The notes under the pieces were generated by a model. The model was not told the origin of the DNA. It worked only from the letters and a program-made list of their open reading frames with translations, and searched no databases. From 21-14-0-10-47-8 sp966211455 (GTDB lineage Bacteria; Bdellovibrionota; Bdellovibrionia; Bdellovibrionales; Bdellovibrionaceae): a DNA stretch of 64,000 bases. The stretch's first letter is position 1, and each line of letters opens with the position of its first letter. Positions 42,100-50,779 of this stretch are shown in pieces. The DNA lies in the NCBI GenBank assembly GCA_966211455.1, contig CBIHNI010000007.1:157847-221846 (forward strand), read 5' to 3'. The translations under genes and the position numbers were made by a program.

Positions 42100-42962
42100 G
42101 GGCAAGAGCCTTCCAAGGTCATCGTGCCGTGACTGAGACGAGCTGAGCATGTGACCGACTGATCCGAAACTCGCACGGCAGAAATCGTGGCTTCTTGCGC
42201 ATCGGCTGAAATCTCCAGCTTTGTCCAATGCTGAATTTCGGGAGCCAAGAATCTTGTTTGGACATGAAAGCCGTCATCCACAAAAGACACGGCCGAAGCC
42301 GGGCGCACTTCGCGCCCGCCACCAGATACGATCACCGGAATCGAACCGAAGTCCATAAAGGTCGTAAAATGATCATGTCCCAGCATCAACGCCGCCAAAC
42401 GCGAACCGTGATCCTTTAAGAACTGACGCATCCGAGTTTGAAAGTCTTTTTTCTCGGTCCATTTGTGATTTTTAGAAATCGTGAACGTCGGGTGATGGAA
42501 CACCACGAACACCAGCTTCTCTTGGACTTGATTTATTTCTTTTTCGAGCCACGAAAATTGCTCTTTCACGTTGGCCGTGTTGTCAGAGTTCAGCACCAGA
42601 AAGCGTGCACCATTTTTCACCACCGAGTAATATTCGCCAGGCATCCCGAAGTAGGCGACCTCTTTAGCGTAACCATCGGTGTGATTGCCGATGGCGACCA
42701 CGTCAAAATTCATCCCCGCTTTTTTCCATGAATCCCAAACTTGATTGTAGGTGCCTTTATACAAATTATCCCCCGGCATAATCACCGAGCTCACCGAAGC
42801 CTTCGCAATCGAGGCGCGAAGCTGATCCAGCTCTTTGCTGGCTTCACCCGCATCACCCATGATGGCCATCACGCCACCCGATGCGAAAACAAAAGAACTG
42901 ATCAATGAAACAAAAATAAAGGTCGCGACGGTGCGGCCGCGTTTTTCAATCCGTTGAAGCAT
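42096..42962 (-). CDS. Secreted metallophosphatase-like phosphoesterase
   Basis: The 288-residue protein has a signal-like N-terminus and the dinuclear metal motifs: MGDAGEAS, PGDNLYKG, IGNHTDG (GNHD in most relatives, here GNHT), VVFHHPTF and GHDHFTTF. It belongs to the calcineurin-like phosphoesterases (purple-acid-like). GGAGG precedes the ATG at 42962. It sits in front of the PPC-domain gene, coupled by overlap. Confidence 0.85.
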   Translation of the reverse strand: MLQRIEKRGRTVATFIFVSLISSFVFASGGVMAIMGDAGEASKELDQLRASIAKASVSSVIMPGDNLYKGTYNQVWDSWKKAGMNFDVVAIGNHTDGYAKEVAYFGMPGEYYSVVKNGARFLVLNSDNTANVKEQFSWLEKEINQVQEKLVFVVFHHPTFTISKNHKWTEKKDFQTRMRQFLKDHGSRLAALMLGHDHFTTFMDFGSIPVIVSGGGREVRPASAVSFVDDGFHVQTRFLAPEIQHWTKLEISADAQEATISAVRVSDQSVTCSARLSHGTMTLEGSCP

Positions 42963-43085
42963 TCGAATCCTCCATGAACTCGATTTGTCTGCATCAATGG
43001 CATCGAACTCCAAGACCGAAGTAAAGTTAGGAGTTGATCAGCAAGTCTTGACATGACCTTTTCTTGACCAAAGACAGAGGTCTTT

Positions 43086-43460
43086 CTATTTCGGACGAAC
43101 CGGACAGAACCCTGGCTTCGGACCAATGCTCGGAAACTCTCGGCACACGCCCGGTCGCTTTTCGTAAACGGTGCAAAGGCGTGTTTGCGGATGCAGATAA
43201 TAACAGTCGTCGTTCGATCTTTGTGTCAGCATAAAATTCCCGGTTGTTTCACGGTACGAACTGATGATGCCTTCTTTGATCAAACGCTTGGCGACTTTCT
43301 TGGGGCTGGCGGAAACTTCATCTTCGCTGGCCAGCTCCAAACGGACCAAATCACTGGCCTTAATTTCAACGGGCATCGTGCAGCAGCTGCCATAGCAGCC
43401 ATTGCACAATCCTTCGCGGTACCTCACCCATGTCCAGGGTTTGTCTTTATCCGTTTTCAT
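43086..43460 (-). CDS. YkgJ-family Cys-cluster protein (second copy)
   Basis: The 124-residue protein has CNGCYGSCCTMP and CYYLHPQTRLCTVYEKRPGVCREFPS, the same Cys pattern as the protein at 34341 but shorter. FCPVRPK ends it. A metal or FeS site is expected. ATG at 43460 overlaps the stop of the upstream membrane protein gene (TGATG), so the two are coupled. Confidence 0.88.
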   Translation of the reverse strand: MKTDKDKPWTWVRYREGLCNGCYGSCCTMPVEIKASDLVRLELASEDEVSASPKKVAKRLIKEGIISSYRETTGNFMLTQRSNDDCYYLHPQTRLCTVYEKRPGVCREFPSIGPKPGFCPVRPK

Positions 43461-43894
43461 CAACCAAGACTTTCAAGTTCCTTCAATGTGGCTTGAACTT
43501 CAGTTTGCGAAAGATTCGCATCTTGAACAAGGGACGAATCGAAAATTCTTTGCTCAAACCGAGATTTGGCAAGTTTGTGGATGGACACAAAATAAATCCC
43601 AAAAAGCAAAAGCCCAAACCAGCTCAAAAAGATCATCATGGTTCCAAACAAGAAAGCCGATCGGGTCGCCTTCTGATAATCTTTCTTTCGATAATACTCC
43701 ACGGTCAAAGGCGCGACGATTTCGATCACTCGTCCTTGTTCTAAAGACCAATAGCGATTCACCTTCAAAAGATTATGATTCAATGTTTGAACCCGCGGGC
43801 GCCGGAAGCTGCGATGAACCCAATACAGGTTCCAATTCACCACTAAAAAAGTGACGACGGCACCGACAAAACCAACTGCAGCGATCTCAGGCAT
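43460..43894 (-). CDS. Hypothetical membrane protein with two TM segments
   Basis: The 144-residue protein has two hydrophobic stretches: AAVGFVGAVVTFLVVNWNLY near the start and FLFGTMMIFLSWFGLLLFGIYF near residue 90. A cytoplasmic Asp/Glu-rich tail follows. The family is not recognised. It is coupled to the YkgJ gene by TGATG. Confidence 0.7.
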   Translation of the reverse strand: MPEIAAVGFVGAVVTFLVVNWNLYWVHRSFRRPRVQTLNHNLLKVNRYWSLEQGRVIEIVAPLTVEYYRKKDYQKATRSAFLFGTMMIFLSWFGLLLFGIYFVSIHKLAKSRFEQRIFDSSLVQDANLSQTEVQATLKELESLG

Positions 43895-44007
43895 AAGGAC
43901 CTAGACTAAAGCCAAGCTCTGCGAAAAACAAATCTCTTTGATGACCTCCGACCTAAGTCCGCGATAACATTCTAACATTCCGAGTTAAATACCAAGGATG
44001 GTCATGT

Positions 44008-44976
44008 ATGGATTTAGACGGCAAAAATTTGCCCGAACACGAAAAGCTTTTCGATGAAATCTGCGGAAAATTGCAGGAGCTGAGCCACAGGAAACAAGAA
44101 ATTTTCCAAGAGGCCGCGCTCGTCACCACAGATGGCATTCAGGCTCACAGAGCCGACAACTTCTCAGAAAGGCTCGATAAGATGCAAACTCATTTGCGAA
44201 AATCTCAAGAAGAACTGAAATCCGCTCAGCAGGAAATCCACGACAAAATCAAGTCCCTGGACACTTTGAATTTTGCCACCAACGATATGAGCCGCGAAAT
44301 CAAGCGCCTCTCAGAACAGTTGGATCAAGAGCGCATCAACAATTCGAAGCTCAGCACGGATCTGGCCAAATCTTTGGAAATGAACCTGCGTCTGCAGTTT
44401 GAAATCGAAGAGATCCGCTCGAAGGCGAATCAACATCTGGGCGAAGAGAAAAAGCACAACCAGTTCTTACAGGACCGCGTGAAATCTTTGTCACACGAAC
44501 TGGATCTGTCGCAAGCGTTGTGCAATGAAACTCGTCTCGAACTGGCCAAAGCCAAAGAGAAATTCCAATTGGAAAACCAGGCTTGGGCCAACGAACGCCG
44601 CAACCTGCAAGCCGAGATCGACGATCAAGCAGCCAATATCGAGGAAAAGAAAAATCAGTTGGCCACGTTCCGCGAAGAGATGAACGTTAAGGTCGAAGAG
44701 CTGCAAAAATCAGCCGAAGCTCTACGCGAATACGATGCGCACACTCAGCAACAGCACGAAATGATGAAGACCTTATCGGACGTGGCGGAAAAGAAAATGA
44801 TCGAGCTCAAGCTTGCTTTGGATAAACGCACGATCGAATCTCAAGATTACTACAGTCACTTGCAACAGGCGATGACCCAGATCCATGTGCTCCGCCAAGA
44901 AAACGGGGCTCTGAAGGATTACATCGCCAAACTGACGGCCTTGCATCAACAGCGCGCACCCGAAGTCCGCGCTTAA
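44008..44976 (+). CDS. Long coiled-coil protein
   Basis: Nearly all of the 322 residues predict a coiled coil (ELSHRKQEIFQEAAL, EELKSAQQEIHDK, QLDQERINN and further heptads), with no membrane segment or signal peptide. Such cytoplasmic coiled coils can be filament or scaffold proteins. The function is unknown. It ends 3 bp from the convergent rlmI. Confidence 0.75.
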   Translation: MDLDGKNLPEHEKLFDEICGKLQELSHRKQEIFQEAALVTTDGIQAHRADNFSERLDKMQTHLRKSQEELKSAQQEIHDKIKSLDTLNFATNDMSREIKRLSEQLDQERINNSKLSTDLAKSLEMNLRLQFEIEEIRSKANQHLGEEKKHNQFLQDRVKSLSHELDLSQALCNETRLELAKAKEKFQLENQAWANERRNLQAEIDDQAANIEEKKNQLATFREEMNVKVEELQKSAEALREYDAHTQQQHEMMKTLSDVAEKKMIELKLALDKRTIESQDYYSHLQQAMTQIHVLRQENGALKDYIAKLTALHQQRAPEVRA

Positions 44977-44979
44977 AGA

Positions 44980-46269
44980 CTATAAAACGTGATGGACAAA
45001 CATTTTCAGATAAAAACCCTCTGAAAATGACAAGAGCACGGGGTGATCGGCCGAATGGCCCCCGTGCAAAATACAGCGACCTTCGTTCTCCCCTCGTCGC
45101 AAAGCCTTCTGCAAAGTCTCTTTCATTTCAGACTCTTCAAAAAGACCCGAACACGAGCAAGAAACGACCAAGCCTCCTTTGCGCACCAATTTAAATGCCG
45201 ACGTGTTCAGCTTCAGATATGCATGACGTCCGGTCGGCACGTCTTTTTTTGCTTTGATAAAAGCCGGCGGATCCGCGATCACCACATCAAAGTAACGATC
45301 CGGAAAGCTTCCCAGGTCTTTCAACACATCCAGCTCGCGGATGTTCACGACGGCACCTTGCCGCTCGATATTGCGTTTCGCAAAAGCCAGGGCTTTCTCG
45401 GACACATCGACCGCCGTAACCTCCACGCTCAAGCCACGGGCTTTCAGTGTGCGCGAAATCTGCGTCGACCATTGGCCCACGTAACAGCAAAGATCCAAAA
45501 CCTTCACCGTCTCGGTTTCAAATTTCATTTTCTCGAGCTGATTACAAAGCAAAGAGATATTGTATGCCTGATCCAAGAAGAAGCCGGTCTTTTGACCTTC
45601 GATCAAATCGGTGGACATCAAAACCTGATTGTTGATTTCGATATCCACATTTGTCAGATCCAAACCTTCAACCGCCTTGATCACCTCGGCCGGTTGGGGT
45701 TCCATTCCTTCCAAACGGCGGATCTGCACGTCGTTGCGAAGAACGACCGCCGTATCCGCCCATGAAAAATTCGCGATGTCGCGTTCGTTGACGGTTTGGA
45801 TGAGCTCTTCGAAAAATTTCAGCGGAGCTTTCAAAGCGTAAGACATTCCGGCCGTCAGGATCTGCACGGCCAAGACTTGCGCTTTCTTTCCATTCTGGTG
45901 AACCAAGTAACGATCGATCACCAGCCCCGGAGTGTAATCCCCTTCGCCGTAACAAAGGCGGAAACTGGCTTCAAAGCCCAAGCTCTTTCTTTGCCACCAG
46001 GTTTTCGCCACGCGATTGACCAAGAATTCGGTCGTCGATGTTTCTTGCTCTTGCGGATCAAAGCTCAAAGCACGAAAGGCGATCAGCGAGTGAGGATTGC
46101 CGTAACCGCTGGCCAAGAAACTGCCACGATCATCCAGCAATACGACAGGCGCACCGGCTGGGTGCCCCTTGGGACTGGCGGAAAGTTCGTTCGAAAAAAT
46201 CCAAGGATGCCCGCCACGGATACGGCGATCTGCGCCCTTGCGAAGGCGCCAAACTGTCGGCTGTTCCAT
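44980..46269 (-). CDS. rlmI: 23S rRNA m5C1962 methyltransferase-like (RlmI family)
   Basis: The 429-residue protein has an N-terminal PUA domain (VWRLRKGADRRIRGGHPWIFSNEL) and a class I methyltransferase domain: motif I VLDLCCYVGQWSTQIS, then DVVIADPPAFIKAKKD and VSCSCSGLFEES with the Cys pair used for cytosine-C5 methylation. Length agrees with RlmI (about 396), a little longer. ATG at 46269 is 97 bp from the capA-like stop. Confidence 0.9.
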   Translation of the reverse strand: MEQPTVWRLRKGADRRIRGGHPWIFSNELSASPKGHPAGAPVVLLDDRGSFLASGYGNPHSLIAFRALSFDPQEQETSTTEFLVNRVAKTWWQRKSLGFEASFRLCYGEGDYTPGLVIDRYLVHQNGKKAQVLAVQILTAGMSYALKAPLKFFEELIQTVNERDIANFSWADTAVVLRNDVQIRRLEGMEPQPAEVIKAVEGLDLTNVDIEINNQVLMSTDLIEGQKTGFFLDQAYNISLLCNQLEKMKFETETVKVLDLCCYVGQWSTQISRTLKARGLSVEVTAVDVSEKALAFAKRNIERQGAVVNIRELDVLKDLGSFPDRYFDVVIADPPAFIKAKKDVPTGRHAYLKLNTSAFKLVRKGGLVVSCSCSGLFEESEMKETLQKALRRGENEGRCILHGGHSADHPVLLSFSEGFYLKMFVHHVL

Positions 46270-46366
46270 CTTCTAACCTCACTGAAAGAGACAAGGATTT
46301 CTCATAAAATCCGCGCCCTTGCCAGAAGATCTCCACCGTGCCCAAAATGGGATGAAGGCTTTTCAA

Positions 46367-47401
46367 TTAGCGAAAGTTTCCTTCGGCATCAAAGCTGGGT
46401 GCCGAATGCGGGAAATCCAATTTCGACAGTTGATCCATCAGTTTTAAAGCCCGCTTGTCTTTATCTAAAATCACAGCTTCAGGACGAGTCTGAATCAAAG
46501 ACGTCAAATGCCCACCGGTAAAGCGCCCTTGGGTATCCAATTTGATTCGCACCAACGGAGCCAAGCCAGCAATGCCATCAATCAGGATTCCCTGACCTGT
46601 CGCAAAGTTCCCAAGACTGTAAACAATCAAACGACCGCGGTAGATTTCCATCCCGCGCGGCACATGGGGACCATGAAATAAAATCAGGTCCGCCCCTTGA
46701 TCGACCGCTTGCCGGGCAAAGCGGATCGAATTCCCCCGGTTTTCACCCAGGTAAATCTCCTCTTCATCCGAAACTCGTTCCGCACCGGCGCCTTCGCGAC
46801 CCACATGCCCCGACACAATGACGATATCCGATGTCTTTTTCAGCTCGGCAATTTCAGCCAAGGTTGGGCCCGAGCTCACGATGCTACGAGCCCCGGTGTA
46901 ATAATCCACGGCGATCATCGAGACCTTCAAACCGCGAATTTCAAATCCGGCGACGTCACCACCGGTTTTCGATGACGACTTGATCCCAGCCAAAGCCAAT
47001 GTTTGCCGGGTGGATTCAAAACCCTTTTGTCCAAAATCCCGAGCATGATTGTTGGCCAGGCTGACCACATTGATCCCCGCTTCCACCAAGCGCGCGACAT
47101 AATCCAGTGGAGTCTGAAACAGATAGCGATTTGGTCCCGGTTTTTTGCCATCCGGTTGCGGGGAGCCTTCAAAAAAAGTTCCTTCGAAATTCGCAAACCG
47201 AATGTCCGTGCTTTTGAAAAGTGAAGTCGCATCCTTGAAGTAACCGCGGCCCTGATCTTCTGGCAACCGAGCTGTGGGATAAAGGCTTCCCATCATCACG
47301 TCACCGACAGCGCTGACTGAAAGACCCGTCTCGCCCGCCGCAAACGCCAAATTTCCAATCACCATCAAAATAGAAAAAAGAAACATTCGTACCAAAATCA
47401 T
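46367..47401 (-). CDS. CapA/PgsA-like metallophosphatase-fold protein
   Basis: The 344-residue protein has a signal peptide (FSILMVIGNLAFAAG). The CapA motifs are SAVGDVMMGSLYP, FANFEGTF, SLANNHARDFG, VSGHVGREG and LFHGPHVPRGME. Related proteins act in poly-gamma-glutamate capsule formation, but the biosynthetic partners (CapB/C) are not in the window. The role here is therefore open; cell-surface polymer processing is the default guess. Confidence 0.85.
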   Translation of the reverse strand: MILVRMFLFSILMVIGNLAFAAGETGLSVSAVGDVMMGSLYPTARLPEDQGRGYFKDATSLFKSTDIRFANFEGTFFEGSPQPDGKKPGPNRYLFQTPLDYVARLVEAGINVVSLANNHARDFGQKGFESTRQTLALAGIKSSSKTGGDVAGFEIRGLKVSMIAVDYYTGARSIVSSGPTLAEIAELKKTSDIVIVSGHVGREGAGAERVSDEEEIYLGENRGNSIRFARQAVDQGADLILFHGPHVPRGMEIYRGRLIVYSLGNFATGQGILIDGIAGLAPLVRIKLDTQGRFTGGHLTSLIQTRPEAVILDKDKRALKLMDQLSKLDFPHSAPSFDAEGNFR

Positions 47402-47475
47402 CGCAACCCCACGCCGGCTGCGGACCTTACATCAACAGTGCCGTATTGAAAAGATTGCGAATCAAGGTGGGAAAA

Positions 47476-48561
47476 CTATTCCGAGCGACCCGTCGGATCG
47501 ACCGCAAAAAGTAAAAACTGAGTCCGCTGTTGCCGCATAAAATTGTCGTCACTGACCACGATCAGGCTGCGGCGCCCATCCGGTAGAACCGGCCCCCAAG
47601 TCATGCCCTCAAAGTTTTCCATGCGACCGATCTGGGGCTCAAGCCGAGCGAAATCCAGAACCAAGGTTTTCTTCAAAAGTCCGTCTTTATCGATCTGCTT
47701 TAGATCCGTTTGGTAAAGCTGAATCTGCAGCTGAAAACTTGTTTTCTTGACCTGCAAAAGTCTCTCTAAGACCAGCAGTTCGTGATCGTTGATGTAATGA
47801 ATTTCGGAAACACCTTTTTGGAACTCGATCACAGCACCCGGATCCATTTTCCCTTCGGTCATTGGATAGCGGTACTGCTTACCCGGCTTTAAAACCCAAG
47901 CCTCGGGCATTGCGTAAGAAATAAATCGCACGAAAGTTTTCGGATCTTGCACCAAGGCCGCTTCGGTAGCCAGCATCCACTCTTTGCCATTGGGATTTGC
48001 TGCCAGGCCTTCGAAAGCCAAATTGTTCTGCACACCGGTTTTTTGCTGACCGGTGGGTTCGGGCAGAAACTCTTTCGGAATTTCAAATTCGCGCATCAAC
48101 GTGCCCGACGGCTGCGCCGAAATCAGCTGCGGGTTCACCCGTGGTTTTTTATTATTATCGCCCTCATTGGCTAGAAGAAAATCCCCCCACGGAGTCATCG
48201 AAATTCCTTCAAGATCCAAGACTTTTGAAAAAAGTTTCGATGGCGACTGGGAGGATTTGTGTGAAAGCTGACTTTCATTGACCGTCAGGAAGATCACTTT
48301 CATCGGCTCGACTTTGAAATCTTTCGCGCCGATTTGCAGTTTCAATTCATAGATCCGCGGCTCATTGATAATGCCGCGATCGTCGCTAACGGCATAAAGC
48401 TTCTGCTGAGACGAATCGTAGAAAAGCCCCGACAATCCACCGATTTTTGATTTCTGAAAATCCATCCGGTGCGGCAAGACAAACTGATTTAAATACTGCA
48501 GCTGCAGCCCAAAGCTTGCGAATGAAAAAAGCAAGATCGCGACAAAAACCGAAAACTTCAC
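47476..48561 (-). CDS. Phytase-like esterase-domain secreted protein
   Basis: The 361-residue protein has a signal-like N-terminus (KFSVFVAILLFSFASFG) and the PF13449-type pattern GGLSGLFYDSSQQKLYAVSDDRG, LDLEGISMTPWGDFLLANEGD and NFEGMTWGPVLPDGRRSLIVVSDDN. It is a beta-propeller with Asp-rich turns, in the periplasm. The substrate is unknown. GTG at 48561 overlaps the folD stop (GTGA), so the two genes are coupled. Confidence 0.82.
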   Translation of the reverse strand: MKFSVFVAILLFSFASFGLQLQYLNQFVLPHRMDFQKSKIGGLSGLFYDSSQQKLYAVSDDRGIINEPRIYELKLQIGAKDFKVEPMKVIFLTVNESQLSHKSSQSPSKLFSKVLDLEGISMTPWGDFLLANEGDNNKKPRVNPQLISAQPSGTLMREFEIPKEFLPEPTGQQKTGVQNNLAFEGLAANPNGKEWMLATEAALVQDPKTFVRFISYAMPEAWVLKPGKQYRYPMTEGKMDPGAVIEFQKGVSEIHYINDHELLVLERLLQVKKTSFQLQIQLYQTDLKQIDKDGLLKKTLVLDFARLEPQIGRMENFEGMTWGPVLPDGRRSLIVVSDDNFMRQQRTQFLLFAVDPTGRSE

Positions 48562-49412
48562 AGCTTGAATCTTTTTTCGGCCAAGGTGACCGTGTTTTCC
48601 AAAAGCATGGTGATTGTCATTGGACCGACCCCACCTGGTACCGGGGTCGCGGCACGAACCCAACCGTCCAGCTCATCGACGCGGACGTCGCCCGTGACAC
48701 CTTTGCCTTCACCACTGCCGTGCATACCGACATCAATGACAACCGCGCCCTGTTTAAAGTCCTCACGACCCAACAGATGTTTCTTTCCAGCGGCAACCAC
48801 CACCAGATCCGCATTGCGGGTGTAGCTGGCCAGATCTTTCGTCTTCGAGTGGCACAAGGTGACCGTCGCATCGGCCGTGGTCAAAAGATGCGCCATCGGC
48901 TTGCCGACGATATTCGAGCGTCCCACCACCACGGCCTTCATGCCGGCCGGATGAATTTTGTAATGTTCCAAGATCGCCATCACACCACTGGGCGTGCACG
49001 GGGCGACGAAGGGTTTGCCGCCCCATAAATAGCCCAACGATTGAAAGGTGAACCCATCGGCATCTTTCGCCGGAGACAGAATTTCCAGGATTGGCTCTTC
49101 TTTCAGACCTTTTGGCAGCGGCAGCTGCACCAAGATGCCGTCGACCCCTTCGGTCTCGTTCAATTTGCGGATGGTGTCTTCCAAAGCTTGTTGCGGAAGA
49201 TTTTCCGGAAGCTCGAGCTTCGTCGATTGCATCCCGATGCTTTCGCAGGCTTTCACCTTGTTGCGAACATAGACTTGGCTCGCGACATTGTTGCCGACCA
49301 GAACGACGACCAAATGCGGACTGCGGCCGGTGGCTTGGCGGAAGCGTTCAATTCGAGGTTTCAAGGCCTCGCGGCGAGCTTGAGAGACAAGTTTTCCATC
49401 AAGAAGAATCAT
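48558..49412 (-). CDS. folD: Methylenetetrahydrofolate dehydrogenase/cyclohydrolase
   Basis: The 284-residue bifunctional enzyme interconverts 5,10-methylene-, methenyl- and 10-formyl-THF. Marks are VGNNVASQVYVRNKVKACESIG (catalytic Lys in YVRNK), LVQLPLPKG, PCTPSGVMAILEHY, VVGRSNIVGKPMAHLL, and GGVGPMTITMLLENT. Length matches. ATG at 49412 is used; an in-frame start at 49499 has no site. Confidence 0.96.
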   Translation of the reverse strand: MILLDGKLVSQARREALKPRIERFRQATGRSPHLVVVLVGNNVASQVYVRNKVKACESIGMQSTKLELPENLPQQALEDTIRKLNETEGVDGILVQLPLPKGLKEEPILEILSPAKDADGFTFQSLGYLWGGKPFVAPCTPSGVMAILEHYKIHPAGMKAVVVGRSNIVGKPMAHLLTTADATVTLCHSKTKDLASYTRNADLVVVAAGKKHLLGREDFKQGAVVIDVGMHGSGEGKGVTGDVRVDELDGWVRAATPVPGGVGPMTITMLLENTVTLAEKRFKL

Positions 49413-49548
49413 AGATGCCTTATGCTCCCAAATTTCGCTGCAAAATTCACCGGTTAAATTGATTGGATGGAGCGCTAGGCTTGACCCTTGGGCTCGCATG
49501 CATTAAGTTTCGCAAGAGTCTGAACTCGAACTCTTCAAAGGGGGCAAC

Positions 49549-50022
49549 ATGTCAGAAAAGGTCAAACTCTCAAAAGACGGAAGCTCAATCGACTTCGTTC
49601 AATCTGACAACATCCCCACGTCGCTGAAAAAATTCCGCCAAAGCCCTGAAATTGAAGGCTTTTATCGTTTTATCTTTGAAAACGACCTACAAAAAGAAGC
49701 TTACGAAATCTTGGATCGCATCATCGTGGAGCGTAAGGCCAAGAAAGCCGCTGAAAAAGCAGCCAACAAAGCCAAAGAAAAAGAAGCTGCGAAAGCCGCA
49801 AAAGCTGCCGCCGCCGCCGAAGCCAAGGCTGCCGAAGCAAAAAAGGCGGCTGCGAAAGCTCCGGTTAAGGCGGCTGCTCCAGTGAAAGCTGCCGCAAAAC
49901 CAGCTCCGGCTCCTACTAAAAAAGCGGCGGCTCCAGTTGCTGCAAAGAAAGCGGCTCCGGCGAAACCAGCCGCAAAAGCCAAGGCTGCACCAGCCCCAGC
50001 AAAAAAACCGAAAAAGAAGTAA
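49549..50022 (+). CDS. Lys/Ala/Pro-rich protein resembling histone H1 tails
   Basis: The 157-residue protein has a folded N-terminal part of about 60 residues (SIDFVQSDNIPTS, FYRFIFENDLQKEAYEILDRI) and a tail of about 95 residues of Lys, Ala and Pro (KAAAKAPVKAAAPVKAA). Such a tail binds DNA in histone-H1-like bacterial proteins (AlgP, HctB, others). It is preceded by GGGGG before the ATG and followed by an intrinsic terminator. A nucleoid-condensing role is likely but not proven. Confidence 0.8.
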   Translation: MSEKVKLSKDGSSIDFVQSDNIPTSLKKFRQSPEIEGFYRFIFENDLQKEAYEILDRIIVERKAKKAAEKAANKAKEKEAAKAAKAAAAAEAKAAEAKKAAAKAPVKAAAPVKAAAKPAPAPTKKAAAPVAAKKAAPAKPAAKAKAAPAPAKKPKKK

Positions 50023-50028
50023 TCCATC

Positions 50029-50067
50029 GGACAGATCCGGCCTGCGGATTTGTCCTCTGTGTTTTTT
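50029..50067 (+). terminator. Strong intrinsic terminator after the histone-like gene
   Basis: GGACAGATCCG (50029-50039) pairs with CGGATTTGTCC (50045-50055) with a single mismatch, and six T residues follow a few bases later (50062-50067). Confidence 0.88.
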
Positions 50068-50074
50068 CGCTTTT

Positions 50075-50121
50075 AGAACCTCCAAGCCCTTGCACATAGG
50101 GCTCCTCCAGCAGGAGGTTCT
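50075..50121 (+). promoter_or_regulatory. Leader that can hide the flp ribosome-binding site
   Basis: AGAACCTCC (50075-50083) is perfectly complementary to GGAGGTTCT (50113-50121), which holds the Shine-Dalgarno site directly before the flp ATG. An inner hairpin pairs AGCCCT (50085-50090) with AGGGCT (50098-50103). A shorter alternative pairs CCTCC (50104-50108) with the same GGAGG. Both structures block the site. Confidence 0.65.
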
Positions 50122-50421
50122 ATGAAACAAATTTCTCGCCCCATTCAAAATCAACGCGGTCAAACCCTGATCGAATATCTGATCATCGTCGCCCTTGTCG
50201 GCGTCGGCTCCATCGCCCTGATGCGTGCCGTGAGCAAACAGGTCAACGCTCAGTTTGCGACCGTGGTGAAAGGTCTTGGCGGCAACGTTCAAGGCAGTAT
50301 CACCGACGCGAAGATCAGCACCAAGTCTTACCAGAACTTGGACATGACCAACTTCGGTGCAAGCTCTTTGGACAGCAACAAAAAAGGCAGCCAAAGCAAA
50401 AATGAAGATGAAGGCCAGTAA
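50122..50421 (+). CDS. flp: Flp-type major pilin
   Basis: The 99-residue prepilin has a short charged leader and the cleavage region NQRG-QTLIEYLIIVALVGVGS, with Glu at +5 of the mature protein, as in Flp/type IVb pilins. A hydrophilic tail of about 30 residues (SSLDSNKKGSQSKNEDEGQ) is longer than in classic Flp (50-70 residues). Expression may be controlled by the leader hairpin described above. The gene starts the first Tad block. Confidence 0.9.
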   Translation: MKQISRPIQNQRGQTLIEYLIIVALVGVGSIALMRAVSKQVNAQFATVVKGLGGNVQGSITDAKISTKSYQNLDMTNFGASSLDSNKKGSQSKNEDEGQ

Positions 50422-50779
50422 AGGGCAAGCGACCATCGAAGCCTTGATCGCCTCGATCAGCGTCTTTGGTCTTTTGTTTTTCTTTTTAGCAACCTTCTAC
50501 TTTCTTTCGCTGAAGGCGCATTTGCAATTCACCTCGCACGAACTTTTGGTCTGCCATCAGTTCCGCGATGCTTCGACCTGCAATTGGACCTTTCAGAAAG
50601 AGCTTAAAAACTTTATGCGCTTTGGAAAGATGCAGTCTTTTCAGGTGCAACGAAGCTCCAACCGTCAGTCGATTGAGCTGCATCTGCTTTTCAATTTTCA
50701 AACATTTGAAAAATTTGGTTTTCGAGGATTCCCATGGATTTACAAAGATCAAATTTCACTGCCCCTCAAAAAATCCTGA
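50402..50779 (+). CDS. TadE-like pseudopilin
   Basis: The 125-residue protein has the prepilin motif ASKG-QATIEALIASISVFGLLFFFLATFYFL, with Glu at +5. The body is beta-like and basic. ATG at 50402 overlaps the flp stop by 20 bp; a second ATG at 50408 is possible. It belongs to the pilus locus as a minor pilin-like protein. Confidence 0.8.
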   Translation: MKMKASKGQATIEALIASISVFGLLFFFLATFYFLSLKAHLQFTSHELLVCHQFRDASTCNWTFQKELKNFMRFGKMQSFQVQRSSNRQSIELHLLFNFQTFEKFGFRGFPWIYKDQISLPLKKS

